A stretch of DNA of 64,000 nt from Longibacter salinarum (GTDB lineage Bacteria; Bacteroidota; Rhodothermia; Rhodothermales; Salinibacteraceae). A program made the translations under genes and the position numbers. Position 1 is the stretch's first letter, and every line of letters begins with the position of its first letter. The stretch spans positions 62,001-126,000 of the forward strand of contig NZ_PDEQ01000003.1 of assembly GCF_002554795.1 (NCBI RefSeq). The letters are read 5' to 3'. The notes under the pieces are model-generated. The model was not told where the DNA came from and made no database searches. It worked only from the letters and a program-made list of their open reading frames with translations. Positions 25,817 through 34,467 of the stretch are shown piece by piece.

Positions 25817-28087
25817 ATGAGTCTAGGCTATTCACGATCGACTCCGTTCCTTCTCACCGTTGCGCTTCTGACACTGGCCTTCGTTTGTCTGCCCAACGAC
25901 GCCCGCGCCCAGACGCGCGCCCTCAACGTAGACGACGCCGATGGCGACAGCCTCGTCCACGTCAACGACGACGGCGGCTTCGCGGTCTACGGCGAAAGCG
26001 GCACCGGCGCGATTCCCGCCACCGGGGCCGGCACACGGATGATGTGGTTTCCCAACAAGGCGGCCTTCCGCGCTGGAGAGGTAGACGGCACGCAGTGGGA
26101 TGATGCTAACGTCGGTGAACACTCGGTCGCGTTCGGATTGGACACGGACGCCGCCGGGGTACGATCCACAGCGATGGGGTTAGCTTCGAGTGCCAAGGGC
26201 AACGGGTCTACGGCGATGGGCAACGGGACCCTTGCCAGCGGCACCGGGGCCGTGTCAATGGGCAACCTCACCCGAGCCGAGGGGGACGAGTCTACGTCGA
26301 TGGGCGACCGGACAGAGGCCGCGACCGACCAATCCCTCTCCATCGGCCGATACAACGACGCCAACACCTCCGCCGACAACACCCTCTTCGTGGCCGGCAA
26401 CGGCTCATTCGGCAGCCGCTCCGATGCGCTGGTGCTCGACTACGACGGCAATATGACGATTGCCGGAACGCTCACGGAGAACTCCGACCGCCGCTTGAAG
26501 GAGCAGATCCAGCCGCTCAGCAGTGGCGTCCTGGCCCCTCTCGGCAAAATCGAGCCGGTGCGCTTCCGCTTCAAAGATAAGCGCACCCACCCTTCGGGCA
26601 CCCAGCTCGGCCTTATCGCGCAGGAGGTGCAGGCGCAGTTTCCCGCGCTCGTCAGCGAAGGGGCGAGCGGGTATCTCTCCGTTTCCTACTCGAAGTTCAC
26701 GGCCGTCTTGCTGAAGGGCCTTCAGGAGCAGCAAGCCGAGATCGCACGGTTAGAGGCGAAGCAGGCGAAGGTCGCGTCGCTGCGCAAGGAGAATGAGAGC
26801 ATCAAGAAGCGGCTGGCCAAACTGGAGCAGCAAGAGCAGGACGAGGCCGCATACGCAGGATGGGGCGCGTCCGCACCGCTCGGCGGCCTGCTTGCAATCT
26901 TACTGCTTGCTGGTGGTTTTGTCGCGTGGCGGCGCGTTCAAGCTCAGTCAAGTGCCAACACCCTGACAGGTCTGGTGGGGACGGGTCTGTTGGTCATCGG
27001 GGGGCTCCTGGCCGCCTCGACCGGTGAGGCCCGCGCCCAGCCGGTGCCCGTCACCGACGTCGAAAACGCCGCCGGCGTCTCGGTGCTGACGGTCTTCGAG
27101 GACGGAGGCTTTGCGGCCTACGGCGAAAGCGGCACCGGCGCGATTCCCGCCACCGGGGCCGGCACGCGGATGATGTGGCACCCCGCCAAGGCTGCCTTCC
27201 GAGTCGGCGTAGTTGGCAGGGGCTCCGAAAGTACCGGCGATGAGTGGGACGACACCAATGTTGGATTCGCCTCAATGTCCTTCGGAAATGGCACCAAAGC
27301 CAGTGGCTTCAAATCTACCGCAATGGGCGATAACACAACCGCAAGCGGTGAATCGTCTACTGCGATGGGTACGCAAACAACTGCCAGCGGTCTCAACACT
27401 ACGGCGATGGGTGAAAGAACGACCGCGACCGGGATCCGGTCCACGGCGATGGGCCTATTTACGAATGCCGCGACTGATAATTCACTCTCCATCGGCGTCT
27501 ACAACGATGCCAACCGGGGGAACGACGACAGCGACCCAAGCACAGGCCCGCTCTTCGTCGTTGGCAACGGCTCCTTTGGTAGCCGCTCCGACGCCTTGGT
27601 GCTCGACCAGAGCGGCGATCTCGAAATCAGCGGTACGCTCACCGAAAACTCCGACCGCCGTCTCAAAGAGCGGATCCAGCCACTCGGCAGCAGCATTCTC
27701 GGCAAGCTTGGTCACATTCGACCAGTACACTTCCGCTTCAAAAACGAAGCGACGCATCCTTCGGGCACCCAGGTTGGCCTCATCGCGCAGGAGGTCCAGG
27801 CGCAGTTTCCCGCGCTCGTCACTGAGGGCGCGAGCGGGTATCTCTCCGTCTCGTACTCGAAATTCACGGCGGTCTTGCTGAAGGGCCTTCAGGAGCAGCA
27901 GGCCGAGATCGATCGGTTGGAGGCGAAGGCGAACCGCATCGACCAGCTTGAAGCACGGCTCGCAAAGCTGGAGCAGCAGGACACGTCACGCCTGGCCGCA
28001 CTAGGGGGGCCGTGGTGGGCTGCGGCTCTGCTCGCCCTTGGACTGCTGGGCCTCGGCCTGTTCGTGCAACGGCAAAAGCGCGCATGA
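25817..28087 (+). CDS. Double YadA-head / peptidase-S74 polyprotein
   Basis: A 756-residue protein made of two complete units. Unit 1 (1-372): signal peptide, N-domain, 14-residue head repeats, S74 domain with SDRRLK at 223-228, coiled coil (302-340), membrane helix (355-371) and Arg372-Arg373. It is followed by a second hydrophobic stretch (383-402) ending in EARA-Q (404-408), a signal-peptidase-like site. Unit 2 (409-756) restarts with PVPVTDVENAAG, the same N-domain motif that follows the signal peptide in the other S74 proteins, then a head with STAMG repeats, an S74 domain with SDRRLK at 612-617, a coiled coil and a terminal membrane helix closing with QRQKRA. Unit 2 thus shows the ancestral single-unit ending. 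The gene looks like two consecutive genes joined by loss of the intervening stop. Confidence 0.84.
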   Translation: MSLGYSRSTPFLLTVALLTLAFVCLPNDARAQTRALNVDDADGDSLVHVNDDGGFAVYGESGTGAIPATGAGTRMMWFPNKAAFRAGEVDGTQWDDANVGEHSVAFGLDTDAAGVRSTAMGLASSAKGNGSTAMGNGTLASGTGAVSMGNLTRAEGDESTSMGDRTEAATDQSLSIGRYNDANTSADNTLFVAGNGSFGSRSDALVLDYDGNMTIAGTLTENSDRRLKEQIQPLSSGVLAPLGKIEPVRFRFKDKRTHPSGTQLGLIAQEVQAQFPALVSEGASGYLSVSYSKFTAVLLKGLQEQQAEIARLEAKQAKVASLRKENESIKKRLAKLEQQEQDEAAYAGWGASAPLGGLLAILLLAGGFVAWRRVQAQSSANTLTGLVGTGLLVIGGLLAASTGEARAQPVPVTDVENAAGVSVLTVFEDGGFAAYGESGTGAIPATGAGTRMMWHPAKAAFRVGVVGRGSESTGDEWDDTNVGFASMSFGNGTKASGFKSTAMGDNTTASGESSTAMGTQTTASGLNTTAMGERTTATGIRSTAMGLFTNAATDNSLSIGVYNDANRGNDDSDPSTGPLFVVGNGSFGSRSDALVLDQSGDLEISGTLTENSDRRLKERIQPLGSSILGKLGHIRPVHFRFKNEATHPSGTQVGLIAQEVQAQFPALVTEGASGYLSVSYSKFTAVLLKGLQEQQAEIDRLEAKANRIDQLEARLAKLEQQDTSRLAALGGPWWAAALLALGLLGLGLFVQRQKRA

Positions 28088-28208
28088 CATCGTCCAGCGC
28101 TCGTACGAACGGATAATCGCACGCCAGTGCAGACTGATACCGAAAATCTTCCTCGCCCCAACGACCCACGCCATGAACGCTCTACTAGAAAACCATCGCG
28201 ACCCAACC

Positions 28209-30677
28209 ATGTCCACGGATCGCTCTTCCCTCTTGACGTTTGCCTTCGCCGTTTTCCTCGTGTTGGCGCTCGCCCCGACCGGTGAGGCCCTCGCCCAGCC
28301 AGTGCCCGTCACCGACATCGAAAACGCCGCCGGCGACTCGGTGCAGACGGTCTTCGAGGACGGCGCTTTCGTCGCTTACGGCGATTCCTTCAACGGCACA
28401 ATTCCCGCAGAAGGAGAAGGCACACGGATGATGTGGCATCCTGCAAAAGGCGCGTTACGCGCCGGAGATGTGGACGCTACGGAATGGAACGACGCAAACA
28501 TCGGTCTATACTCAATGGCTTTCGGCTCCGACCCCATAGCCAGCGGTCCAGCTTCCACAGCAATGGGCCGAGATACGGAGGCTAGCGGCGACGAGTCCAC
28601 AGCAATGGGAAGCCTGTCGATCGCCAGTGGTGAACATTCCACGGCGATGGGTGTGAGCACGACGGCCAGCGGCGACGAGTCCACGGCGATGGGCGACGGT
28701 ACAGAAGCCAGTGGCAACTCAGCCACCGCGATGGGCGACGGTACGGAAGCCACCGCCCCCCAGTCCACGGCGATGGGCTTCGAAACGACGGCTAGCGGGA
28801 CTGATGCTACCGCGATGGGTCGTCGCGCCGAAGCCAACGGCACACATTCCACGGCGATGGGGGATAACACGATTGCGGAGACCGATCAGTCCCTATCCGT
28901 CGGCGCGTACAACGACGCCAACACCTCTCCCGACAACACCCTGTTCGTCGTCGGAAACGGCGAGGACACCATCTCCAATCCTGACGACCGTTCCGACGCG
29001 CTCGTGCTCGACCGAACCGGCAATCTCACCATCTCAGGCAGCCTCACCCAAAACTCCGACCGCCGCCTCAAGACACAGATCCGGCCGCTCGGTGCCAGCG
29101 TCCTGGCCCCCCTCGACGAGATTGAGCCGGTCCGCTTCCAGTTCAAAGACGAGCGCACCCATCCGTCGGGCGAGCAGATCGGTCTCATCGCGCAGGAGGT
29201 GCAGGCGCAGTTTCCCGCGCTCGTGAGCGAAGGGGCAAGCGGGCACCTCTCGGTCTCGTACTCGAAGTTCACCGCCGTCTTGCTGAAGGGTCTCCAGGAG
29301 CAGCAAGCGCAAATTCAAAAGCAGAAGGAGCAGATCGAGCGGCTACGTGGGCAGCAAACGCAGATCGCCGCGCTGCAGGCGGAGGTTGATGCGTTGAAGG
29401 AAGGACGATCGCAAACCGCGGGCTGGGGTCCGGCGGCAGGCGGGCTACTCGGGTTCCTACTTCTCGGCGGATGCATTGTGGCCGTCCGGCGGTGGGGCAC
29501 GCCGCACGCCGCCTCCCTGTTGGTCCTGGCAGGTATGGGGGCGCTACTCCTCGGAACCGCGCCGGCCTCGGCGCAGACGGTCACCATTCAAAACGGCGCT
29601 TCGGTGAGCGTGGAAAACGGCAGCGTCTTCGACCTCGGCACCAACACTGTACTTGTGGAAGAAGAATCCTCCGGCGCCCGGCTCACCGGCGGCACCGGCG
29701 TCGTCACCGCCACACGTACCGTCAACGCGCCCTCCAGCGTCGATGTGGCCGGCCTTGGCGCAGTCATCACCTCCAGCCAAGACCTCGGCCAGACGACGAT
29801 TGTGCGCGGCCACGCCGTGCAGACCGACAACAACAACGAGAGCATCGCGCGCTACTACGACATCCAGCCGGGACAGAATAACAGCGGCCTGGATGCGACC
29901 CTCGAGTTTACATATGTCGACGCCGAGCTCAACGGGCTGAGTGAAAGCAGCCTGGTTCTCTTCCGCTCGGAGGACGGCGGCAGCACGTACACCACGGCCG
30001 GCTACGACAGCCGCGACGCATCGGCCAACACCGTCACCCTCGGCGGCATCGACTCCTTTAGCCGCTGGACGCTTGGCGACGAAAGCCAGCCGTTGCCGGT
30101 GGAGTTGGCCGGGTTCGAGGTCACCCGCTCCGACGACAGCGTCCTGCTGCAGTGGGCAACTATCTCCGAACAACAAAACGCCGGCTTCGAGGTGCAGCGG
30201 CGCCGGGCCCACGCTCCGAATGGGAGCTGGAAGGAGATCGGCTTCGTCGAGTCGGCGGCTGCGGGAGGCACAACCACCGGGTCGGAATCCTACCGCTTTG
30301 CCGACACGGATCTCCCGTTCGAGGCCGACTCGCTCACCTATCGCCTCCGGCAGGTCGACATGGACGGGAGTGCGACGCTGAGCGACCCGATCGTCGTCGC
30401 GGTGAACGCGCCCGAGACGCTGGTCCTGCACGGTGCAGCCCCAAACCCGGTGCGCGGCCAGGCAACCCTCCGGTACGAGGTGCCGGAACAGGCGTCGGTT
30501 CGCATTGACCTGTTCGACGTGCTGGGCCGGCGGGTCACCACGCTCGTGAACCGAAAAGAGGTCGCGGGCCGGCAGAAGACGACCTTTGATGCGAGCCGCC
30601 TGTCGAGTGGGACGTACTTCGTACGCCTGCAATCCGCGGGCACGGTACGCACCGAACAGATCACCGTCGTCCGGTAG
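28209..30677 (+). CDS. YadA-head / S74 protein fused to a T9SS cargo domain
   Basis: An 822-residue protein from the ATG at 28209; the frame is open further back to 28038 over the end of the previous gene, but the signal peptide (FAFAVFLVLALAPTGEALA-Q) fits this start. The N-domain is followed by an extended head of eight 14-residue S/T-TAMG repeats (117-220), the S74 domain with SDRRLK at 283-288, a coiled coil (361-398), a membrane helix (409-426), Arg427-Arg428, a second hydrophobic stretch (435-452) and ASA-Q (453-456). Residues 457-625 form a beta-rich domain, then a strand-rich segment starting LPVELAGFEVTR, and finally a T9SS type-A sorting domain (about 735-822: APNPVRGQATL, FDVLGRRV, SSGTYFVRL). 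The C-terminal half resembles a complete T9SS cargo in itself. Confidence 0.85.
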   Translation: MSTDRSSLLTFAFAVFLVLALAPTGEALAQPVPVTDIENAAGDSVQTVFEDGAFVAYGDSFNGTIPAEGEGTRMMWHPAKGALRAGDVDATEWNDANIGLYSMAFGSDPIASGPASTAMGRDTEASGDESTAMGSLSIASGEHSTAMGVSTTASGDESTAMGDGTEASGNSATAMGDGTEATAPQSTAMGFETTASGTDATAMGRRAEANGTHSTAMGDNTIAETDQSLSVGAYNDANTSPDNTLFVVGNGEDTISNPDDRSDALVLDRTGNLTISGSLTQNSDRRLKTQIRPLGASVLAPLDEIEPVRFQFKDERTHPSGEQIGLIAQEVQAQFPALVSEGASGHLSVSYSKFTAVLLKGLQEQQAQIQKQKEQIERLRGQQTQIAALQAEVDALKEGRSQTAGWGPAAGGLLGFLLLGGCIVAVRRWGTPHAASLLVLAGMGALLLGTAPASAQTVTIQNGASVSVENGSVFDLGTNTVLVEEESSGARLTGGTGVVTATRTVNAPSSVDVAGLGAVITSSQDLGQTTIVRGHAVQTDNNNESIARYYDIQPGQNNSGLDATLEFTYVDAELNGLSESSLVLFRSEDGGSTYTTAGYDSRDASANTVTLGGIDSFSRWTLGDESQPLPVELAGFEVTRSDDSVLLQWATISEQQNAGFEVQRRRAHAPNGSWKEIGFVESAAAGGTTTGSESYRFADTDLPFEADSLTYRLRQVDMDGSATLSDPIVVAVNAPETLVLHGAAPNPVRGQATLRYEVPEQASVRIDLFDVLGRRVTTLVNRKEVAGRQKTTFDASRLSSGTYFVRLQSAGTVRTEQITVVR
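28550..28870 (+). repeat. 42-bp coding repeats of the YadA-like head
   Basis: Eight 14-codon units encode a pattern centred on S/T-T-A-M-G, followed by T-x-A-S-G. Adjacent units are alike but not identical at the DNA level. The array is longer than those in the two other S74 genes, so unit number varies between paralogues. Confidence 0.8.
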
Positions 30678-31091
30678 CCGCAAGCACGGCGTGGGATCGC
30701 TGCCGTCGGACGTCGCCCCCTTCGATGCCTAATCACGTTTCGTCTCCAATAGAGCCTGGACGGGCCATCGAGACGTCGGGAGGCCTTCTTTACCGAATCC
30801 ATCCGACTCAGCGTGGCCCGTTCGGTTTTTCTTTCTCCCACCCACATCGGAGTGGAGAAAACAGAATACTCCTACCTTGTGGTGAGTCCCGCTATTTGGA
30901 GCGCCTCCTCCGGTGAGAGACGGTCTACGAAGCGTTCGGAGGCGGCCCGCTAGGCATCGAGGCTCCGCTCCAGGTTGGCAGCAATCTGGTACGTGCGTTC
31001 GCGGCAGAGGTCTTCGACCGGATGGTTCTCCAGTGTGACACGATGCCCGATCGCGTCAAGCAGACCGTGATCGGGGATGTAAGACACAAGC

Positions 31092-31184
31092 TTACATCGT
31101 CTCGAGCTGGGCATTCTCCGCTTCTAGATCCTTCATACGTTTGAGGTCGCTTGCGTAGAGATCACCGTATTTGCTCTTCCCGTT
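31092..31184 (-). pseudogene. IS3-family transposase OrfA remnant
   Basis: The minus strand reads GKSKYGDLYASDLKRMKDLE then AENAQLETM and a stop at 31092-31094. This matches the leucine-zipper region that ends the helix-turn-helix protein OrfA of IS3-group elements, where KYGG-x-x-x-SD-x-KRL-KEL-EEEN is typical. No start, OrfB or inverted repeats remain nearby. Beyond the stop another frame stays open to 30950 (DHGLLDAIGHRVTLENHPVE) but I do not recognise it. The whole 30678-31455 gap holds no intact gene. Confidence 0.65.
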
Positions 31185-31245
31185 GTGTAGGGCGAATATC
31201 GGAGATGCCTAATGTTCACCTCCCCGAAACGGGGGCAAACGTAAT

Positions 31246-31279
31246 AAAGCCTGCTCAGGAACTCTGGGCGGGCTTTTTT
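31246..31279 (+). terminator. Rho-independent terminator
   Basis: aagcctgctc (31247-31256) pairs with gggcgggctt (31266-31275), using two G-U pairs in RNA, around a 9-base loop, and runs into six Ts (31274-31279). A smaller hairpin, ccccg-aaa-cgggg, precedes it at 31222-31234. It lies in a non-coding gap 570 bp past the third S74 gene and could end a long untranslated tail or a small transcript. Confidence 0.75.
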
Positions 31280-31455
31280 GATGTTGAGCTAAGGAGGTTC
31301 GAGCTCTTGAACTCTGCAGTGCGATTGAAGGAGTGGAAGGTCTGGAGCCCCACGCGGTGAAGTTGTCGTGTGGATGGAGGCCACGTATTGCATTCGGCCT
31401 CAATCTGTATGCTAATTTTAATGCAACGATTCTCATTAGGTGATCGGATTTCCCT

Positions 31456-32442
31456 ATGTCTCGCACGCGCTGGCTTCTGGTACTTGCCGCGGTTTGCGCG
31501 GTGGTTCTGACGGGCTGCAGCGGCGCTGAGGAGGGGGCGGATGCTGCAACCCCGCAGCCTCTCTTGCTCACCCCGTCGGATGGCGACGTTTTTACGACCG
31601 AGAGTACACTGGACCAGACGATTGAGATGACAATCATGGGCCAGACGGTCGAGATTATGCAGACCATTCAGGAGAACACCGAATGGCGGGTCGGTACGGA
31701 GTCTTCCGACGGGACGGTCGACGTTCAGGTTACGACGACACGTTTTCAGCTGACGCAAGAAGGGCCGGACTCGTTCGAGCAGTACGATAGCGACGATCCC
31801 GACGCCGTGCCGCAATCGGATCTGGCCGTTCGCATGGCGGCCCTGGCCAATGTGCCCGTAAGGATGCGTATCACGCCAACGGGCGAGATCACCATCACGG
31901 GTGGAATGGACGCTCTGTACAACAATATGGCGGATCTGTCGGGAGCGCAATCGCGGACGGAGCGGGACTCAATCCGTGCCTATTTCCGGAATGCATTTCC
32001 GACCGAGGAACTGGCTCAAGAGTACGAATCTGATCTTCCTGCCTACACGAGCGAGCCCGTGGCGCCGGGGTCCACCTGGACCGTTCACGCCACAACGTCG
32101 TTCCTCGCACCGATTCGTTTCGACGGCTCCATGCGTCTTGATTCGCTGACGGGACACCGGGCATTTATCAGTGGGCGCGGCGACGTGCAGTCCGTGCCGG
32201 TTGACAGCGTCAGCGGTTCTATAAACGGTCCATTTCAGGACGTCGACCTGAGCGGGACACGCACCGTGTCTTCCGCGCTTCACCGCCGAACGGGCTTTCC
32301 GATTCGGCGAACGGTCGAGCAGCGTGTTAGCGGGGACGGCGTTATACGATCCGGCGGGGGGGATCTCAAGGCTCAGGTTACGCTCACATCCACAATCTCA
32401 CAAACGGCGAACGTACAATCGCCGTCGGAAGCAATACCGTAA
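31456..32442 (+). CDS. Lipoprotein of the DUF6263-like type, paralogue 1
   Basis: A 328-residue lipoprotein: the signal peptide ends in LTGC, followed by an acidic Ala-rich linker. The mature part has the pattern DQTIEMTIMGQTVEIMQTIQENTEWRV, a conserved VPVRMRITPTGEI near residue 135 and an ending with EQRVSGDG and STISQT. The same order of motifs occurs in the next gene (DQSVDMQMMGQNMQMEQS, VPIRFTMTEKGQI), so they are tandem paralogues. The layout matches DUF6263-type exported proteins, but function is unknown for that group. The gap to its paralogue is 121 bp. Confidence 0.75.
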   Translation: MSRTRWLLVLAAVCAVVLTGCSGAEEGADAATPQPLLLTPSDGDVFTTESTLDQTIEMTIMGQTVEIMQTIQENTEWRVGTESSDGTVDVQVTTTRFQLTQEGPDSFEQYDSDDPDAVPQSDLAVRMAALANVPVRMRITPTGEITITGGMDALYNNMADLSGAQSRTERDSIRAYFRNAFPTEELAQEYESDLPAYTSEPVAPGSTWTVHATTSFLAPIRFDGSMRLDSLTGHRAFISGRGDVQSVPVDSVSGSINGPFQDVDLSGTRTVSSALHRRTGFPIRRTVEQRVSGDGVIRSGGGDLKAQVTLTSTISQTANVQSPSEAIP

Positions 32443-32563
32443 CGTGGTGGCATTTCACTGCACGGGACATGTACCCTCTATCCTCGTGCAGATACTACGC
32501 ATTCGGCTTTCGGGCCGCGTGTTAACTCATATACTCTTTCCCATTTCCCTTTTCGGTCATCTC

Positions 32564-33529
32564 ATGACGTTTCTTTCTCGCTTTCGCACGCTTGGCGTGC
32601 TCACCATCGTTTTAACGCTTTTCGCTGTCGCCGGATGCTCGTCATCTTCGGCTCCCGCCTGGAAACAGGGAGACGCCTACATCCTCGGTCTTCGAGTGAA
32701 TGAAGGAGAGTCGTTCTCTGGTACCATGGCGATGGACCAATCCGTCGACATGCAGATGATGGGGCAGAACATGCAGATGGAGCAGTCCATGACGTACGAC
32801 TACGGGTACGACGTCATCTCGCGCTCCGATGACGGCCTGATTACCATTGAGCAGACGTTGCAGCGCGTCCGCGGTGAGACCAAGAATCCAATGGCGGGAA
32901 CGCAGACGTTCGATACGGACAACGAGGAGGATGCCGCCCAGATCGGCGAGCAGATGACCGCGATGATCGACGTTCCGATCCGTTTCACGATGACCGAGAA
33001 GGGCCAAATTGAACGGGTCGAAGGCGTTGATGCCCTCGTAAAGCGGATGCAGGACCAAGCGATGACGGATGCGCAGCGCGAGATTCTGGAGGAATCGCTG
33101 ACGCCGGAGTCCTTCACCCAGAACATGCAGGCCTTCACATTTTACCCGCAAAATCCCGTTGCTGTTGGTGACTCGTGGGATGTGAAGAGTGAAATGAAGA
33201 TGGCGTTTCCGATGACGACCGAATCGACATATACAGTGACGCGCGTAGAAGCCGACACGGCGTATCTCGACGTGGAAATGGATGTGTACACGCCGGATGA
33301 TGCCGAACCCATGGAGATGGGCGGCGGAAAAATGACGATGGATATGACGGGCACGATGATCGGCACCGCGAAAGTCGATCTCGTCTCTGGTATGATGACA
33401 GATGTCGCTCTGGATCAGAACATGGAGGCGGACGCTGTCATCGACGCTCAGGGTCGTACCATGGACATGCAGATGTCAATTACCGGGACATCGACTCAGA
33501 CGCTCACAGGCCTCGGAGAGCCGAAATAG
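32564..33529 (+). CDS. Methionine-rich DUF6263-like lipoprotein, paralogue 2
   Basis: A 321-residue lipoprotein from the ATG at 32564; the frame is open back to 32324 but the signal peptide and lipobox VAGC fit the later start. It follows the same plan as the upstream paralogue. It is strikingly rich in methionine, for example MAMDQSVDMQMMGQNMQMEQ and MEMGGGKMTMDMTGTMIG. Such clusters can bind copper or silver or absorb oxidants, yet Met here replaces hydrophobic strand residues also seen in the paralogue, so no metal role is proven. Convergence on one beta-rich fold is likely. Confidence 0.75.
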   Translation: MTFLSRFRTLGVLTIVLTLFAVAGCSSSSAPAWKQGDAYILGLRVNEGESFSGTMAMDQSVDMQMMGQNMQMEQSMTYDYGYDVISRSDDGLITIEQTLQRVRGETKNPMAGTQTFDTDNEEDAAQIGEQMTAMIDVPIRFTMTEKGQIERVEGVDALVKRMQDQAMTDAQREILEESLTPESFTQNMQAFTFYPQNPVAVGDSWDVKSEMKMAFPMTTESTYTVTRVEADTAYLDVEMDVYTPDDAEPMEMGGGKMTMDMTGTMIGTAKVDLVSGMMTDVALDQNMEADAVIDAQGRTMDMQMSITGTSTQTLTGLGEPK

Positions 33530-33773
33530 AGCCGACATCATCACGTTGTAGACTGTGGTGTTCGAGGTCGCTGTCCGGGATGGGCGGCGACCTCGTTTTA
33601 TGAAACTCTCGGATGGGTCGTGTCAATCTCGCCTCGTCGTCTCCAATCGACGTATTTACGCTCCCCGAGATCGAACTTCTGGACCAAGCACAGGTACACG
33701 CTGTACCTCCGCAGCAGGCGCAGTGCACGTGCCGGCTGTGCCGCTGCAACCGGAATAAACCTGCCCTCTTTTC

Positions 33774-34409
33774 GTGGTCGACCCTAAGAATCTGTCCGAG
33801 GCAAAACGTGCTGACGTCGGAGCCGGAGTGCTCGAAGAAATTCAGAAGCGTTGGAGTCCGCGCGCCTTTTCTGCCCAGCCGGTTCCGGACGATGCGTTGC
33901 GACAATTGTTCGATGCCGCCCGCTGGGCCATGTCGTCATTCAATGAGCAGCCGTGGCGGTACGTCGTTGCAACGAAAGACGATTCCGACGGATACGAGCG
34001 CGTGCTCCACTGCCTGAACGAATTCAATCGTGAGTGGGCACAGACAGCCCCGGTGCTGATGCTCGGCCTTGCTAAGTCCACGTTTTCGCGCAATGGCAAA
34101 CCCAATCGCTATGCGCGGCACGACCTTGGCGCTGCGAGTGCATTCCTGACGTTGCAGGCGTCAAAGCTTGACCTCTACGTGCATCAGATGGCGGGCATTT
34201 TGCCAGATGTTATTGGCGAAACGTTTGATCTGCCCGATGATGTCGAGCCGGTCACGGGTCTGGCCATCGGATATCTCGGTGATCCGGACAATCTATCCGA
34301 GACGCTCGCCGAACGTGAACGAGGAGAGCGAACCCGAAAATCGCTGAGTGAAATCTTTTTCGACGCTGCCGGCTATGGCACACCGGCTCGCGTTATTGAG
34401 CGTATGTAG
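33774..34409 (+). CDS. Nitroreductase-family protein
   Basis: A 211-residue FMN-dependent oxidoreductase-like protein starting at a GTG. The family pattern is present: RWSPRAFSAQPVPDDALRQLFDAARWAMSSFNEQPWRYVVA at residues 26-66 carries the FMN-phosphate-binding Arg-Ser and the SSFNEQPWR signature, and GAASAFLTLQASKLDLY and VIGYLGDPD-like elements complete the fold. It should be a dimer with FMN at the interface and use NAD(P)H; the substrate is unknown. It is the first of five rightward genes. The gap 33530-33773 shows nothing else. Confidence 0.87.
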   Translation: MVDPKNLSEAKRADVGAGVLEEIQKRWSPRAFSAQPVPDDALRQLFDAARWAMSSFNEQPWRYVVATKDDSDGYERVLHCLNEFNREWAQTAPVLMLGLAKSTFSRNGKPNRYARHDLGAASAFLTLQASKLDLYVHQMAGILPDVIGETFDLPDDVEPVTGLAIGYLGDPDNLSETLAERERGERTRKSLSEIFFDAAGYGTPARVIERM

Positions 34410-34467
34410 AAGCGGCGCCAGACGCATTTCCTGCTTATCTCCCCCTGATCTTTCGACGTATCTGAAC

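Noticed and set aside
28550-28870. Regular 42-bp repeats resembling a CRISPR array
   Set aside because: The units are contiguous, coding and encode YadA-like head repeats; there are no spacers and no cas genes.
29544-30683. A 379-codon minus-strand frame over the T9SS-tailed S74 gene
   Set aside because: Antisense to a protein with clear domains; no family features of its own.
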